DNA of 64,000 nt from Bolinopsis microptera (taxonomy: Eukaryota > Ctenophora > Tentaculata > Lobata > Bolinopsidae), in NCBI RefSeq assembly GCF_026151205.1, contig NC_087079.1, positions 12,824,635-12,888,634 on the forward strand, given 5' to 3'. Position 1 is the first letter of the stretch. Every line of letters starts with the position of its first letter. The position numbers and the translations under genes were made by a program. Of this stretch, positions 10,370-20,890 are shown in pieces. The notes beneath the pieces are model-generated. The model did not search any database and was not told the origin of the DNA. It was given only the letters and a program-made list of their open reading frames with translations.

Positions 10370-13290
10370 CGTAAAAAGAAGGATAAGAGAGACAATGGAA
10401 ATTGCAATAAATGTGGTACATGTAGCAAATGTATAAAGTGTAATGAGGCCTGGGATTGCTACAAGATTCAGAGAAATATTAGAAATAAATTAGCTAAAAC
10501 CTGCAAAAAGGCTAATGTAATCGATGATCTACAAGTTAAAAGTGCCAAGAATGATCTTAAAGGGATATGGAAAACTATCAAACTGGCACCAAATATGACC
10601 CCTGGTACAACTAATTGTCAAACTATCAATGAGAATGATTCTGAGCTATTTAACTTTCATTTTGCGAATGTTGGATCAAGATTACAAAATCAGGCCCCCA
10701 GTATTGAAAGAGTTAGTTTTACTGATTTTTTACCTCCTAGAACTTCTAACATCTCAATTGATAGATTCCAAGAAATAAATGAAACTGATATCCTAATGTA
10801 TGTCGAAACGCTCAAGAATGACAAGGCCTCATATGACGATGTGCCTCTATTTTTACTTAAGCAAGCTGTACCACACATAGTTGAACCACTGACCCATATT
10901 GTCAATTTGAGCCTTAATACAGGTGTTGTACCAACCCTTTGTAAAAAAGCTAGAGTAACTCCCATCCATAAGGCATGAATGAAAGATGATCCTAATAATT
11001 ACAGGCCAATATCCATCCTTCCACTTATAGGAAAACTTATAGAATACTTTGTCGGCAAGCAACTCACTGATTACATGGAAGAGAACAAACTTTTCATCCG
11101 GCATCAATATGGCTTTCGGAAAAATCACTCCACAACTTATTTGATGTACGATCTGATGGACGAAATATATATGAGTAAATCTTATAAGTAAGTCTTATAA
11201 ACCAGGAATCATCTTTCTTGATCTTAAGAAGGCCTTTGACACAGTGAATCATGAAATATTGCTTCAAAAATTGGCATATTATGGAATTGGTGGCATTGCT
11301 TTAACCTGGTTTAAGAACTTCTTATCTTGTAGATATCAATGCACAAGGATCAATGGCAAACTAAGTTCATTTTTAGAAGTTCTGAGTGGTGTACCACAAG
11401 GAAGCATCATTGGGCCTATGTTATTTAGTATCTTCATAAATGACATCATTTATGCCTGTAACCTATCTAAGCCCTTTCTATTTGCAGATGATGGTGCACT
11501 ATTCTTTGATCAAACCTGCAGAAGCACATTTATAAACATGAAAATAGAACTTATGACAATCTTTAAATGGCTCAGTGTTAATAAATTATCACTCAATGAA
11601 AAGAAGACTGAATTCCTATTGTTTGATTCTGTTGATCAAGATGATGAATTAACCATTGAATGTAATGAGGTAACTTTCACAATCAAGGAGTGCAAAGAGA
11701 CAAAATATCTTGGCCTCATTCTAGATAGTAAATTAAACTTCAAAAGCCATGTAGATTATATTATTAGGAAGGTCATGAAGAGAATTGGTGCCATGTATAG
11801 AAGCAAAGCACTGCTACCCATTAAATATAGGAAAATGTTTGCCAATGCACTCATGTTGCCACAATTCGATTATTTAGACACGATCTATTGTAGAGCTGGC
11901 AAGACAAAACTTGCTGAACTTGACACTCTGTACAAAAAGGTAGCCAAAATAGCTCTCAACGTTCCACAAACAGAGAGCAGCCTTAATGTTTATAGAGACA
12001 TGAAATGGTTACCACTCCATCTTAGACGACAACTCCATCTGTCAAATTATATGTTTAGAATCATCCATGACAATTGTCCTACAAACTTTATGAACAAATT
12101 TAGTTACATATCAGGAGGTAGTAGGAGCGGCGAAAGCTGCAACCTATATGTTAATAGATCAACATCACATAAAAACTTTCAATACTTGGGGGCAAAATGT
12201 CGGAATAATGTTCCAACAGATCTACGAAATCTGCCCGATGTTAAAAGCTTAAGTGATTCGTATAAGAAACAGCTACTCTCATCTATAACAACAGACCCTA
12301 ATTACACCGTCGACAATTCATATGACAAATTTTACACTGCAATCATAGTCGACGATAACTAAGTATCTTCTAATTCTTTTAAATCTGAGGCATATATAAT
12401 TTATGTCGAAAGGATATTCCCTTTTTGACCACCTTACCATTCTGATTGATTTTGCACATGACTGACATGTTTTAACTGGAGAAGGGATTCGCACAGTGGT
12501 AGTTTTATAAACCACTTTTAATTTATTGACCTATTATACCTAGTGGTAGTTTTATAGACCACATTTAATTTATTAACTTATCATACTTAGTATTTATTTT
12601 TGGTGACTGTATCACCCAGTTTTAACATTTGATAATTGTACAGTTTATTGACGACACATTGACTGAATGTTATTTTATATTCTAATTTATATTCTAGATA
12701 TTTTATTTATTTTTCAACAGACGACAACTTCCTGTTTTTTCTTCTATATTAGTTACTCATATCTCTTGTACAGACTGTTTTACAAGGACATGGACAGATG
12801 ATACTCACATTAGGCATTCATTATTGCATCTAAATTATTTCACTTGCATTAGGTTTAGAAATTTATTCTCTGGTTAACAGATTTCAAATGTTTAATCAAT
12901 TTGTAGTATGACAGTAAGGTTTATAAGAAGTTATTTAATTTTGCTTGGGCTATTATATTGACTATTGAGGTTTAATGATGATATGGAATTTGAATTCTAT
13001 ATAAATTTACACTATGTGGTTTGGGCATTTTGCATAGTAAATATGATTACTACTCCTATATATCATATTATTTGATTGGTATTCGATTTCTGATTATTTC
13101 TTAGGAATATGATTATTATATCTCAATTTGGCTTTAGGTAGGGTGCCCCGCTAAAAGAACTGGATTCTTCCAGGAAGCATCCCGTGCACAGACCTTGGTC
13201 TACATATAATATATATTAAATTATTAACCATTCATTCTGTATGTGCACGAAAATTTATTTCAATCAATAATTGACTTTGTCCTGTTCAAA
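10370..13290 (+). mobile_element. 5'-truncated LINE
   Basis: The plus-strand element starts inside the region between endonuclease and RT and keeps the RT and an AT-rich 3' UTR of about 0.9 kb. It is placed just after the partial XPNPEP1 copy. Near 10400-10440 it codes for a cysteine cluster CNKCGTCSKCIKC. The 3' limit is a guess from the change in sequence character near 13290. Confidence 0.7.
10595..12362 (+). pseudogene. LINE reverse transcriptase, disabled
   Basis: The RT domain has all core motifs: NNYRPISILP, HQYGFRKNHST, FLDLKKAFDTVNHE, SGVPQGSIIGP, FLFADDGALF (catalytic DD near 11487) and the downstream LSLNEKKTEFL and KYLGLILD. The frame has one in-frame stop at 10976-10978 and a break near 11170-11195, where tcttataagtaag is partly duplicated. 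The last 372 codons (11244-12362) are open. Endonuclease is absent. This copy is dead. Confidence 0.85.
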
Positions 13291-14326
13291 ATATCAAAAA
13301 CAAAGTATGTAGTTGTTGGCAAATTTTACCATTCACTCTAAATTATTTGTAACCACAAATTATATATTTCTAAATAGATTGGTTTTAAAATTCCAATGTA
13401 ACGAGCAGATAACCCCCATAACAGCATCCACCACTTATATTGCAGCAATCCAAAACTTGTCATTAAATTGCCACTTCAGTCTCAAGCGTTCCTCAGATTC
13501 CCTGCAGGTCCATAAGAGTTCAAGAATACTTCATATTAGGTTACAGGCAGGTCTTTGAGTGGTTAATTATTTAGCCTTTAACGCCAATGTCATTGTGGTT
13601 GGACCGCTGTGTTTTGGTTTAGCGGAAATATAAACTACTGGCATGGTATGCATACAAGGCTTTCGAGTTCCTTTAAATATCAAATTGAACTGTATTACCC
13701 TCATTTTTATTGTAATATTTGGTGAAAATTGAAATTTTTGTTTGAAGAAAAGAAATTTTTTGTTTGAAAGATTTGAATAATTTTTACATACATTATTCTC
13801 ACTCCAACAGCAGTCTGGTAGTGCTCAGTTTATTAATATTTTCTTAACCTTCATGAATAATGTTGTTGCCTGTTGATATTTTTTTTTTTTAATGTGTAAA
13901 TTGATGTAAAATATATTTGAATTTTAACTGCCTGTAAAATCATTTGAGGAAATCTAGATCATAAAATAGGAGCGTAGAATCCTTATGAATTTATTAACAA
14001 ATCTTTCCCAATTTCCGGTTTATCTTTTCAATTTTATCAGCTTCTGTAGGACTGCAGATAATCGCGAAAGAAATTGTATCCGCTCCTACAAAATCCTGCA
14101 GTCAACATTGGAGTTCAAACAGTTGCCCTTAATATGGGCACCATGGACATGTTAACCCACATAACAGTGATGTGAGCTCAGGCGATGCTCAAGTGACAGC
14201 ATAGTTGTGTGTATTTTCACAAAATATTGGGAAAATTGTCACCAAAATAGAGAGATATTCTTCTCACTACTTACTTATTAATTCTCCTTCTAATTAACCT
14301 AATTCTCAGAGTAATACAGTGCAGCA
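13291..14326. other. Intergenic, 5' flank of XPNPEP1
   Basis: No gene seen. The last 50 bases resemble the flank of the partial copy at 9580-9627, so they were part of the duplicated unit and probably hold 5' UTR. Confidence 0.4.
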
Positions 14327-16122
14327 ATGGCTAAGAAGACTGGCCAACTGTTATCCAAGCTGCGTGCTCTCATGAAGAGCCACGGACAACTTTCAGCATA
14401 CATTATCCCCTCTGATGATGCTCACATGAGTGAATATGTCTGTGAAAAGTTTCTTAGGCGTGGTTTCATTTCTGGTTTTACTGGTAGTGCTGGAACAGCA
14501 GTTGTTTTGATGGAGAAAGCCCTCTTATGGACAGATGGACGTTACTTTCTTCAAGCTGAACAACAGATGGACGAAAATTGGGGTTTGATGAAAGCATTCA
14601 TGCCTGGAACCCCAAGCGAAGAAGAATGGCTTGCAGCTAATTTAGGTAGCAATGATAAAGTTGGAATTGACCCTAAAACATGTTCCATCACACGATTAAA
14701 ACTCTCAAGAAACAGCTTGGTAGTGCTGGTATTGAACTTGTTTCTGTCAAGGAAAATCTAATCGACCTTGTCTGGGATGATGCTCCTTCACTACCAGACG
14801 CTCCAGTCTTTCTTCATAGCATGAAATATGCAGGAGAAGATGTTCCCTCAAAGTTGGAGAGTGTTAGAAAGCAATTAAAATCAAAACTGTGCAGCTCTAT
14901 TGTGTTGAGTGCTTTAGATGATATTGCTTGGACTTACAATCTGAGAGGCAATGATGTCAACTACAATCCAGTTTTCTACTCATTTGCTGTCATAGATCAG
15001 TCTACATCTACTCTCTATGTGGATGAGAGTAAGTTGTCTACTGAGATAAAGGAATATTTATCCAATGCCTCAACATCTATTAAACCTTATGATGAGATTT
15101 ATTCTGATGTCAAAAATCTAGAAGGAAGAGTATTTCTTCCCCTGTCCACAAATGCTGCCATTTTCCAGGCAATCGATGAAAAGAACAGGGTTGGTGGCAT
15201 GAGTCCTGTGCAGGAGCTCAAAGCAATTAAAAATGAAGTTGAGCTTGAAGGGATGAGGAACTGTCATATCAGAGATGGTGCTGCCTTGACTGAATATCTT
15301 CACTGGTTGCAAACTGAGGTTCAAAAGCCAGGTGTTGTGATTGATGAAGTTGATGGAGCTGACAAAGCAGAACTTCTTCGAAGTAAGCATGACAAATATG
15401 TATCACTCAGTTTTGATACTATTTCAAGTTCTGGAGCAAATGGTGCAGTCATTCATTACAAACCTGAAAAAGGTAGCTGCCTTCAAATAGACAAAGATGA
15501 TATCTATCTTTGTGATTCTGGAGCTCAGTACTCGGATGGAACTACTGATATTACCAGGACAACTCACCTGGGTGAACCAACTGACTACCACAAGGATTGC
15601 TTCACTAGAGTCATGATGGGCCATATTGATTTGGCTATGGCTGTGTTTCCACCTGGAACCAAAGGAACCTGTTTGGACTGTTTAGCAAGGAGACCTCTCT
15701 GGAATGTGGGACTAAACTATCAGCATGGCACTGGTCATGGTGTTGGATCTTTCCTAAATGTTCATGAGGGTCCATGCAGAATTTCTGGTGGAAATAGGAT
15801 GAGCAAGCATGAGATGGGTCTCAAAAAGGGTATGATATTGTCAAATGAGCCTGGCTATTATGAAAGTGGAAAGTTTGGAATGCGGCTTGAAAGTTTGGTG
15901 GAAGTTGTCGAAACATCTGTTGGTCCTGAAAAAGGTAAACATCTAACATTCAACACAATAACCATGGCACCAATAGAAAGAAAGCTCATCAATACCAAGC
16001 TGATGACTGCTGGCCAAATTGACTGGCTGAACCATTACCATCTCACTGTAAGAGAGAAAGTTGGAGCTGTTTACGAGGAACTGGAAGAAGTCAAGAGCTT
16101 AAAGATTGGCTGCATGCAATGA
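14327..16122 (+). CDS. XPNPEP1: Cytosolic Xaa-Pro aminopeptidase 1 (one apparent frameshift)
   Basis: This M24B metallopeptidase releases the N-terminal residue from peptides with Pro at position 2 and acts in the cytosol as a dimer. Total length is about 598 residues against about 620 in vertebrates. The first frame (14327 to about 14690) holds the N-terminal creatinase-like domain; the second frame (from about 14698 to 16122) holds the rest. The five metal ligands are present: Asp in CDSGAQY (15514), Asp in TTDITRT (15547), His in GTGHGVG (15736), Glu in NEPGYY (15847) and Glu in LESLVEV (15889). HY of IIHYxP-type and VHEGP are also kept. The frames are joined by one missing base at about 14696 (cgattaaaac), where the partial copy upstream has cgatttaaaac. 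No intron interrupts the gene, unlike its many-exon relatives. It is a gene with an assembly error, or a recently broken copy. Confidence 0.92.
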
Positions 16123-16351
16123 CAGAGCCTATGTAAATTTATCAACAATAACATTTGGCAAACTTTTTCATATAATTATAGATGATTTATTAAATAAGTT
16201 AGATAGTGGGATAAAAGACATTGTCAACCGGTTTTCAAAATACTTTTTGAACTTAATTTATAAACATTTAGATATATCAGGTTATTAAATGATGTTATAA
16301 TGAAGAATTTTTACTGTTAACAATTATGGTTAATAGAACATTATCATAATA

Positions 16352-16501
16352 CAGTAAACCCTTGAATATAATTGATGTTTTGGGAGGAAGTGAAAGTCTC
16401 CACTCAGTTTTTCAAACAAATAGTTGTCGACGTTTCGGCTCATAATTGGGAAAATTAATTTAGGCCACGTAAATCAAATCCAGTGAATCAAGGGTCTACT
16501 G
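16352..16501. mobile_element. pogo/Tigger-like MITE
   Basis: The 150-bp element has imperfect terminal inverted repeats (cagtaaacccttgaat at the left; attcaagg.tctactg type at the right) and a TA target duplication (16350-16351, 16502-16503). A CAGTA start with CCTTGAT and TA targets is typical of pogo/Tigger relatives of Tc1/mariner. Non-coding. Confidence 0.7.
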
Positions 16502-16635
16502 TAATTATTTACTTGAAAATTGTATTTTTTTTCATTGGAAACCTATCCATTTATGAATACAGGACCCTCTCACAGTCTTTCAGTGACTCGTGATTTGATA
16601 TGTTATCAAATATATTAAGGCGTTGCACAAACATA

Positions 16636-16778
16636 ATTACATTACATTGGTAATTACATAATATTATTAGAGTTAGATTTATTACTAGACGGAAAATGTG
16701 GTAAGCTTTTGGAGTATTCTTAACCTTAATGACATAGCAGTAAACCCCAGAATAACCTCACAGCCAATGTAATGTAAT
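16636..16778. repeat. Inverted repeat, 15-bp arms
   Basis: attacattacattgg (16636-16650) pairs perfectly with ccaatgtaatgtaat (16764-16778). It may be another small MITE, but no clear target duplication is visible. Confidence 0.5.
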
Positions 16779-17080
16779 AATCTTGGTACACTTAGGTTAT
16801 TGTCATGTTACCATGATTTTGTCATGATTTGTAAAAATAATTAGTATTTGATTTATACAATCGATAAATTACCGAATTTTCATTTTCTGTGTTACATCTG
16901 ATAAGACTCGAAACTTCAGCAATATAAAAACTGTTTAAAATGTAATTTTTACTACCAAATCACTTTTCGGACAATTGTAACCCAGTTGTAATCGTTGAGG
17001 ATTTCATTCATTTTAACAGATTATTTTCTCTTCAAGCAAGGGATAATGTACTCAACTCAATCAACTCCACAAGTTTAAAC

Positions 17081-18128
17081 ATGCGCCTTGTCACTGCTTC
17101 CAATAAGAAGGTATGTGTTGGAGTGTTTGTCGTCCTTTTCACCTCCTCAGTTGGCTACATGCTGGGATCCCTTCAGTCTATGGAAATAATGGAGGAAAAA
17201 GCTAAGTTGACAGATAAGCTAAACCAAGCTGAGTTGGAACTGTTTGAAGCCGAACGTCAGCTAGTACATTGTGATTCAGAGTTAGGTATGACCATTATGA
17301 CTTTAATAGTCAGGTATTAATCACGTATTGAAATGTGATTTATTTTGTGGGTATAACTTTTAAAGTAGGCTAACATCTCTTTTTTTAATATGAATAATCA
17401 ATAACGTTTTATTCTAAGTCATGATTCAGAATAAATTGCTTAAAGCAATGTAAATTCTGATGAATTTCCAATTTTGCCAGGTCACAAGATGGGAGCAATT
17501 AACTCGGACAACTCCTTCAAAACCCTCCACATAATCACCCCCACCTACACCCGCAAAACACAGTTAGCTGAGCTCACCCTCCTCGCGCAAGCACTAGGCG
17601 CACATCCCATATCTCCAATGGATAGTTCTGGAGGTGACAAAGACAAAATTAGTGACAGACTTCTTGGTAAACACCAACATTCAGTACACACACCTTGATA
17701 GCGAAGGAAAAGTGAAGAGTGGGAATAAGTGCAATGCTCTGAGAAACATTGCTTTAGATTACTTAGTAACCAGCAGCAACTCTTCTGGAGTAGTTCTCTT
17801 TGCTAACCTTGATAGGACTTATTCTTCTGAACTTTTCGATAAAGTCAGGGATATTGAGAAAGTTGGGGTTTGGCCCACTGTTTTTGCTGAAGAGGAATTT
17901 GTTTGTAACCCTCTTCAGTTTAAGCTGGCTAGTCCTAAATATCCAATTAATCTGGGGTCTATCGGATTTAACTCGACTGCTTTACTGAAAACAGCTCGAA
18001 GATTCGATGTGAATCTTTCTGACACCGAAGGTATATCAAGTTTGGTTGATGGATTAGTGTCTAGTAATGAGGAGATAACGGTTATCAGTTGTGATGCTCA
18101 GTTTGTTTGGTTTACTCCCATATTTTAA
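17081..18128 (+). CDS. B3GAT-like beta-1,3-glucuronyltransferase, catalytically degenerate
   Basis: The predicted protein is a GT43 family type II Golgi membrane protein. Exon 1 is 17081-17285: a short basic N-terminus, a membrane anchor (VCVGVFVVLFTSSVGYML) and a coiled stem. Donor gtatga; exon 2 starts 17481 after ttgccag. Exon 2 has LHIITPTYTRKTQLAEL (the GT43 start), QWIVLE, then NALRNIALDYL and FANLDRTYSSELF. Family members add GlcA in proteoglycan linker or HNK-1 synthesis. Here the Asp triad (ADDDNTYS type) reads ANLDRTYS, the Glu that acts as base is Ile (ISSLVDGLV where ESSLL is usual), and the nucleotide-contact Asp after WIVLE is missing. A frameshift (one extra base near 17597-17598) separates the first 37 codons of exon 2 from the rest. 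It is either a pseudoenzyme with an assembly error or a decaying gene. Confidence 0.82.
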
Positions 18129-18926
18129 GAATGCGTTGTACATTTTTATTTAGTATTGATAATAATCTTAGATTAATTTTTGCCTTAATAAATCAGTAAT
18201 GTTTCTTTAAAGTTCACTAAATAGAATTTAAAATGACTATCTTAGTGTGCAGATGATCTGCAATGTATTTTGTAAAAAAAATTTGTTTTGTTTCTTTCGT
18301 TATATTTTTTATGCATGCACATTTGCCTTGCCTGTAGCTGTACAAGTTTGCCTAGCAAAATATTCCAGCAATTTCATAAAACATTAATTATTTAATGTAA
18401 AATTATTATAACTTATATCATACATTTACCAAAGATGAAATAGTATTGGGAGTAGTATGTTAGATATATTAGTCAGTAGTTCAATAGGGGTTATGTTACA
18501 AAATGTTGATTTCTTAAATATTGTGCTTTAAATTGTATGTTTAATTTAATAAGAATTGAGATAAAGTCTCATCTAGCCTATATTTCAAGAAAACATCCAG
18601 ATTTTCATCTGAGCTTGGCTGAATCACTGAATCAAATTTTACATGATATTCTATAATACAACGAATAGCGATGGTGCATGATTTCAGTACGATTATCACC
18701 AAAACCTGAAACAACTTTAACTGTACTGATTATCATAATCTGTGATAATTATCAGTAATATAATAGTTTGGCCAGCTTATGAGACAAAAAAGTTGGTTTA
18801 ATTTTGATTTTTAATCTCTATTCGTGATAGTAAAACGAAATCTCACAGTAACAAATAACTATAATTATAAGTTATAACCGAGTATCACCCAATAATCCTC
18901 TAGGTGAGCTATAAACACAAATCATC
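18129..18926. other. Intergenic, no feature seen
   Basis: AT-rich with short inverted motifs built on gataatt near 18680-18770. No coding or repeat structure that I can name. Confidence 0.4.
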
Positions 18927-19906
18927 ATGTCACTATTTGTCCACAACCTCGGCAAAGAGTCAGCAACAGAAGAGTTCCTGGTAAAGAAGATGGCGCTGCT
19001 TCACACCAAGAGAAGAAAGCTGAAGGACAAGAAGGAAGAGGAGGAGAAACAAAAGGTCAAAGAGGCCAGCAAACCAGGTTAGGAAACACAAAATATAAAT
19101 GTAACAGTAAAAATGTTTCTAAATTATTCGATAACCCCCAGTTTAAAATTTGTTAGTTTGCCTTATAATATATGTATAATTTACTTGTAGCAAAATTTTG
19201 GACTGACCTGATTTTCTATGCAGCTACATTGACAAAGCAAGAAACGATACTCGCCGCAAAGCGGATACTCGAGGCAGAGTCCATAAAAAGAGATGAGAAA
19301 GAGAAGAACAAGAAGTCAGGCTTCAAACGATCCTGTAAATTTGAAAGGAATCGCAGCACAACCAAGGTGGTTAAAGCAAGACCTCTGTCGTTAGCTGATT
19401 CGCCGGAACGTAAGATGCCGGATAAGACTCCGGACACACCGCCACCTGTCATACCGACACCAGATACGCCGCCGCCAAACATTCCGCCGATAGGGAGGAC
19501 GCCGCCAGATAAAGAGTTCATTCCTAACCTACCTTATTTCGATCACGTAAGACATACTTAAACTTTTTAAATTTAAGTTAAACCCTTTCTTCACTAGAAA
19601 ATATTCTGATTGTTTCCATAATTTTTCGAGAATTTGGTCTTGTTTTATGATAAGGTTTAGACTTTAGGTTTAGACTTTAGGTTTCGATAAGAATCTCGAA
19701 ATAAAGCTGTGCTCTACCAGTTTGTTAGTTTACTAATTACGGTTTTTGAATATATAACAACCTTCATTATTTTTTAGGACCAAGCTAAGACGTCAGGTAG
19801 TTTACTGCAACCCCTGAAGTCAAGCAAAGAGAAATACTCTAACTTTGTCTCCAGTAACTCGAAAAGGAAAATCGTTCAGTACGATGATTCGTTAGACATA
19901 CAATGA
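18927..19906 (+). CDS. Unidentified basic, proline-rich protein (3 exons)
   Basis: Three exons fit with consistent phases: 18927-19077 (phase 1 out), 19224-19546 (phase 0) and 19778-19906 with a TGA stop, giving about 200 residues. Exon 1 starts MSLFVHNLGKESATEEFLVK and becomes a Lys/Glu-rich helix (KRRKLKDKKEEEEKQK). Exon 2 continues as a charged helix (ILEAESIKRDEKEKNKK), a basic stretch, then a low-complexity repeat of TPDTPPP/IPPIGRTPP. Exon 3 ends IVQYDDSLDIQ. Composition suggests a nuclear protein, perhaps a complex subunit. I do not recognise the family. Clean splice sites and retained frame across three exons make it a real gene. The start is the first ATG, with no in-frame alternative nearby. 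Confidence 0.72.
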
Positions 19907-20532
19907 ACAGTAAAATATTGCACCGGATATTCTAACCTATTTCGAATATTATATGCTAAAATCAAATTTATATGAAGTGAAGAAGATGCCTATTTTTTGA
20001 CCATTCAGTTTCCTATTTGTATCATCTAACCATAGGTTCAGTTCTGGGTTTGTGCCAGATTTTGTACTTGAGCATCTGTTTGGTTAAATTACCCGAACGA
20101 ATCTTTTCTAATCTTTCTATGATTAAATACCTTAAATTATAATACAAGGTTCATATAATGTTCATGGGCCGGGCTTTCTAATTAATGTATTCCTGCTGAG
20201 CTAAGATAAAGTCAGCTCCCTTGTAATTACAACAATAGTACGGATATATTTCACTAATACTGGACCCTATCTGAGAAGATATTTATTGCAGTTACGTTGT
20301 TGTAAATTAATTGTTAATTACATTTAAATGCAGATCTATTTCTGTTATGTCGTTTCTTATCGTCTGATCTTCGTCACAAGATATTTGCAATGATTCTTGA
20401 TAATAACTCTACAATATGGCTTAACCACTTCATTGAAATGGTATAAAATCTTTTCTATAGAATCTTGTAACATCTATTTCTTACCAACTTGGGCAGATTT
20501 AAACAAACCAAGTCTCTTAACCTTTGCATTAA

Positions 20533-20841
20533 CCAGCAGCAACCCGTATAATATAACCCTAAATGGTGTCAAGACTCAAGAGACTAAAATCATTATTACC
20601 TATTTAATTCGCGTTTTTGACACCACTTGGGGGTCCAAATTTCGGGCTCTAAAATCACTATTCCTTGGCCAATTTTTTATTTTTTCATGCTGATTTGAAG
20701 GCCATTAAAGCATTTGATCCAGTCAAAAAATTTTCAGTTGTATATCTTTTGCGGTTTTTGCGGAAAGTCGCGTTAAAGTTGTTGCCGTGGTGTCAGTAAA
20801 ATGACACATATATATATCGTCTCGCTTTATATATAGTAAGA
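20533..20841 (-). mobile_element. Non-autonomous Helitron, copy A
   Basis: Read on the minus strand it starts TCTTACTATATATAAAGCG and ends ...GGTTGCTGCTGG, with host A before and T after: the 5' TC, 3' CTRR and A|T target of Helitrons. It is about 85% or more alike by eye to copies B (53089) and C (54664). The 3' hairpin is eroded. It encodes nothing. Its right border is 49 bp upstream of the PRPF19 ATG, so its TATA-rich 5' end lies within the likely promoter or 5' UTR. Confidence 0.8.
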
Positions 20842-20890
20842 TTCCATCACTCAACCCTCAACGCTCCATAGCCTCAGAACTACCATCACA

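Noticed and set aside
14696-14697. Programmed ribosomal frameshift in XPNPEP1
   Set aside because: No slippery heptamer or downstream structure is evident, and the paralogous copy simply has one more T.
19216-19521. Gly-rich minus-strand frame opposite the unknown gene
   Set aside because: It is the shadow of the proline-rich exon on the other strand.
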